Part shown: positions 61,756-64,000 of the stretch, piece after piece | Numbering within the stretch: the stretch's first letter is position 1 | Layout: each line of letters begins with the position of its first letter | Source of the DNA: Hydrogenophaga sp. PBL-H3 | GTDB lineage: Bacteria > Pseudomonadota > Gammaproteobacteria > Burkholderiales > Burkholderiaceae_C | NCBI RefSeq assembly: GCF_010104355.1 | Contig: NZ_CP044972.1 | Span: 124,001 to 188,000 of the forward strand | Reading direction: 5' to 3' | Length of the DNA stretch: 64,000 nucleotides | The notes under the pieces: generated by a model | What the model saw: only the letters and a program-made list of their open reading frames with translations | Told to the model about the DNA's origin: nothing | The model's database searches: none | Translations under genes and position numbers: made by a program

Positions 61756-63663
61756 TCATCCGAAAGCACTCACCACCCGCAGCACCTCGTCGCCGTAAGC
61801 CTCGCGTTTTTTCACGCCCAGGCCGGCAATGCCGTCCAGATCGGCCAGGGTGCGGGGCTGGCGGGCGGCGATCGCGCGCAGCGTGGCGTCGTGAAAGATC
61901 ACGAAAGCCGGCAGGTTGTGCTCCTTGGCCACGCCGGCGCGCCAGGCCTTGAGCGCGTCCAGGCTGTCGCGCGCCGCCAGGGTCAGCGGCTGGCCGTCGT
62001 CTGCCACGGTGGCGCGGGCGCCGCGCGCGCGGCTGGTGCGCCCAGGGCCGGCGGCCTTCTCGGACAGCGATTTGAGCCACACGGCACTCTGGCCTTTGAG
62101 GATCTCGCGTGCCGCGTCCTGCAGGTGCAGGGTGTTGTAGTGCGCCGCGTCCACCTGCACCGCTTCGCGGGCAATCAGTTGGCGCAGCAGCGCGCGCCAC
62201 TGGGTTTCCGACAAATCAGCACCGATGCCGAAGGTGGAGAGCTTGTCGTGCCCATGCTGTGTCACCTTCTCGGTGACCTTGCCGCGCAGGATGTCCATGA
62301 TGTGGCCGGCGCCAAAGGCCATGCCGCTGGACTGCTGCACGCGGTAAATGCACGAGAGCAGCTTGCGCGCTGACTCGGTGGCATCGAAGAGCTGCGGTGG
62401 GTGCAGGCAGTTGTCGCAGTTGCCGCAGGGTTCGCTCTCTTCGCCGAAGTAAGACAACAGACGAACGCGGCGGCAGTCGCTGGCCTCGGCCAGGGTCAGC
62501 AAAGCGTCGAGCTTGCCGCGCAGCACCTGCTTGAATTCGTCGGCCGCAGGGCTTTCGTCGATCATGCGGCGCTGGTTCACCACATCCTGTAGGCCGTAGG
62601 CCATCCAGGCGTTGGCGGGTTCACCATCGCGCCCGGCGCGCCCGGTTTCCTGGTAGTAGCCCTCGATGTTCTTGGGCATGTCCAGGTGGGCCACAAAGCG
62701 CACGTCGGGCTTGTCAATGCCCATGCCGAACGCGATGGTGGCCACCATGATCAGGCCCTCTTCGCGCAGGAAGCGGTCCTGGTGTTTCTGCCGCACGGCG
62801 GCGTCCAGGCCGGCGTGGTACGGCAGGGCGTTCAGGCCCGCGTCGCACAGCAGCTTGGCCACCTCTTCCACCCGGCGGCGCGACTGGCAGTACACGATGC
62901 CGGCGTCGTGCTCGTCACCGCTGGTGTGTTCGTCGCGGATGAAACGCAGCAGCTGCGCGGTGGCGTCTTTTTTCTCCACCAGCTGATAACGAATGTTGGG
63001 CCGGTCGAAGCTGCTGATGAAGGTGCGCGCATCCTGCAGCTGCAGGCGCTCCACGATGTCGGCGCGCGTGAGGTCGTCGGCGGTGGCGGTGAGGGCCACG
63101 CGCGGCACGCCGGCAAAGCGCTCGTGCAGCACGACCAGGCCCCGGTACTCTGGGCGGAAGTCGTGGCCCCACTGGCTCACGCAGTGCGCTTCGTCGATGG
63201 CAAACAGCGCGAGCTTGCCGCGCTCCTTGAGCGAGTCGAGCAGCGCCAGGAAACGCGGCGTGGTCAGGCGCTCGGGCGCCGCGTACAGCAGGGTCAGCTC
63301 ACCGCGCAGCATTTCCTTTTCCACCCGCTGCGCGTCTTCGCTGGAGAGGCTGGAGTTGAGAAAGGCTGCGGCCACGCCGGCTTCCAGCAGCGCACCCACC
63401 TGGTCGTGCATGAGCGCGATCAGCGGCGACACCACTACGGTCAGGCCCTGGCCGCTGCGCTCGCGCACGATGGCCGGCACCTGGTAACACAGCGATTTGC
63501 CGCCACCCGTGGGCATGAGCACCAGCGCGTCGCCACCGCCGCCCACGTGAGCCACGATCTCGGCCTGCGGACCACGGAAGGCGTCAAACCCGAAAACCTC
63601 TTGCAGCACGCCCAGGCTGGTCTCCAGGATTTCGCTGCCGGGAGCGATGTCGATCACACCCAC
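61756..63663 (-). CDS. recQ: ATP-dependent DNA helicase RecQ
   Basis: A 635-residue RecQ helicase of full length. Motifs: [13 protein letters not shown] (motif 0), [11 protein letters not shown] (Walker A, residues 50-60), [18 protein letters not shown] (DEAH and aromatic-rich loop), [19 protein letters not shown] and [10 protein letters not shown] (motif VI). A zinc cluster ([23 protein letters not shown]) and a C-terminal HRDC domain follow. The GTG at 63663 shares one base with the upstream rhodanese stop and is preferred because GGAG lies eight bases upstream. Confidence 0.93.
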   Translation of the reverse strand: MGVIDIAPGSEILETSLGVLQEVFGFDAFRGPQAEIVAHVGGGGDALVLMPTGGGKSLCYQVPAIVRERSGQGLTVVVSPLIALMHDQVGALLEAGVAAAFLNSSLSSEDAQRVEKEMLRGELTLLYAAPERLTTPRFLALLDSLKERGKLALFAIDEAHCVSQWGHDFRPEYRGLVVLHERFAGVPRVALTATADDLTRADIVERLQLQDARTFISSFDRPNIRYQLVEKKDATAQLLRFIRDEHTSGDEHDAGIVYCQSRRRVEEVAKLLCDAGLNALPYHAGLDAAVRQKHQDRFLREEGLIMVATIAFGMGIDKPDVRFVAHLDMPKNIEGYYQETGRAGRDGEPANAWMAYGLQDVVNQRRMIDESPAADEFKQVLRGKLDALLTLAEASDCRRVRLLSYFGEESEPCGNCDNCLHPPQLFDATESARKLLSCIYRVQQSSGMAFGAGHIMDILRGKVTEKVTQHGHDKLSTFGIGADLSETQWRALLRQLIAREAVQVDAAHYNTLHLQDAAREILKGQSAVWLKSLSEKAAGPGRTSRARGARATVADDGQPLTLAARDSLDALKAWRAGVAKEHNLPAFVIFHDATLRAIAARQPRTLADLDGIAGLGVKKREAYGDEVLRVVSAFG

Positions 63664-64000
63664 TACATCTGCTCCCAAGGCAGGCCGTCAAAACGCCAGC
63701 CGTTGACGCTAGAGCGCTTGAAGTCCTCGTTGAGTTCACCCTCGAAGCCGTGCACCACGTGCGCCACCTCGGTGAACCCCGCCGCCTCCAACGCCTTGCC
63801 CGCGTCCAGCGTGCGTTTGCCGCTGCGGCAGATCAGCAGCACCGGGCGGTGCTTGTCACCGGCTTCCTGCTCCACGGCGTTCGCAAACCGCGCCGGATCG
63901 GGCGTGAGGTCGGGGTATTCGTACCAGGGGATGTTTTCCACGCCGGGCGGGCGGCCCACGTAGAGCGATTCGATTTCCATGCGCACGTCCACAAACAGCG
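63663..64000 (-). CDS. Rhodanese-like domain protein (5' end outside the window)
   Basis: The C-terminal 112 residues or more of a rhodanese-domain protein; the frame is open to the right edge. The [28 protein letters not shown] start of the visible part is the N-terminal part of the domain, and the active-site cysteine is in [13 protein letters not shown]. The end ([16 protein letters not shown]) is typical of GlpE/SufE-independent small rhodaneses. Such proteins move sulfane sulfur. The stop overlaps the recQ start, so it is the first gene of that unit. Confidence 0.88.
   Translation of the reverse strand, partial: LFVDVRMEIESLYVGRPPGVENIPWYEYPDLTPDPARFANAVEQEAGDKHRPVLLICRSGKRTLDAGKALEAAGFTEVAHVVHGFEGELNEDFKRSSVNGWRFDGLPWEQM

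Overview
The window looks like a chromosomal segment of a high-GC betaproteobacterium of the Comamonadaceae, most like Hydrogenophaga or a close relative. This is inferred from very high GC at third codon positions, the gene order mnmG-rsmG-lysE-parA-hydrolase-parB, a PEP-CTERM protein, C/G-rich intergenic repeats of a kind I recognise from this family, and many Bug, LysR and TetR genes. No tRNA, rRNA, CRISPR array or prophage was seen.

Layout. 1-4936: end of a polyamine catabolic locus (PotI-type permease, PuuC-like aldehyde dehydrogenase, GabT-type aminotransferase, PuuA-like ligase). 5049-8276: single genes (kinase-fold protein, YciI protein, class II aldolase, outer-membrane barrel, DUF2892 protein). 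8384-13353: a CysCluster-Crp pair with a good CRP-type operator beside it, then mprF-virJ for lysyl-phosphatidylglycerol metabolism. 14641-20249: the chromosome-segregation neighbourhood, with parS sites buried inside mnmG (one perfect, one near-perfect) and two weaker matches in rsmG and the hydrolase gene between parA and parB. 20258-29721: secreted and stress proteins, a LysR gene divergent from a GST-CmcJ pair, a D-lactate-dehydrogenase-like flavoenzyme, a cobalamin adenosyltransferase, a VapBC-type toxin-antitoxin with a double palindromic operator, a thioesterase and a uracil/xanthine permease.

About 29844-32350 is an IS91-type element with a Y2 HUH transposase and a complete tyrosine recombinase. 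It is followed by about 650 bases without a convincing gene and a PEP-CTERM protein. 34039-42516 is a functional unit: a minus-strand operon of TetR regulator, taurine/nitrate-type ABC transporter, cyclase-family hydrolase and fumarylacetoacetase, divergent from acetoacetyl-CoA synthetase. Two tandem operator-like palindromes lie in the divergent promoter. Fumarylacetoacetase makes acetoacetate and the synthetase consumes it, so the locus reads as a regulated uptake-and-cleavage route for an aromatic-derived acid.

42602-64000 holds a Bug solute-binding protein, a DMT exporter, a flavin reductase, an MpaA-like amidase, a truncated penicillin acylase, dadA with an ArgP-type regulator, a TetR regulator, uspA, a metallophosphoesterase, a LysR regulator, pckG, an operon of MscS/CmpX-like channel, hotdog thioesterase and a 47-residue membrane protein, ilvA, a tandem AAA ATPase of unknown role, recQ and a rhodanese gene cut by the window end. 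Four strong hairpin terminators were found.

No wholly new defence or mobile system was recognised. The best leads are the tandem AAA ATPase, the channel/hotdog/mini-membrane-protein operon, the degenerate first half of VirJ, and the FAH/AACS locus with its twin operators.
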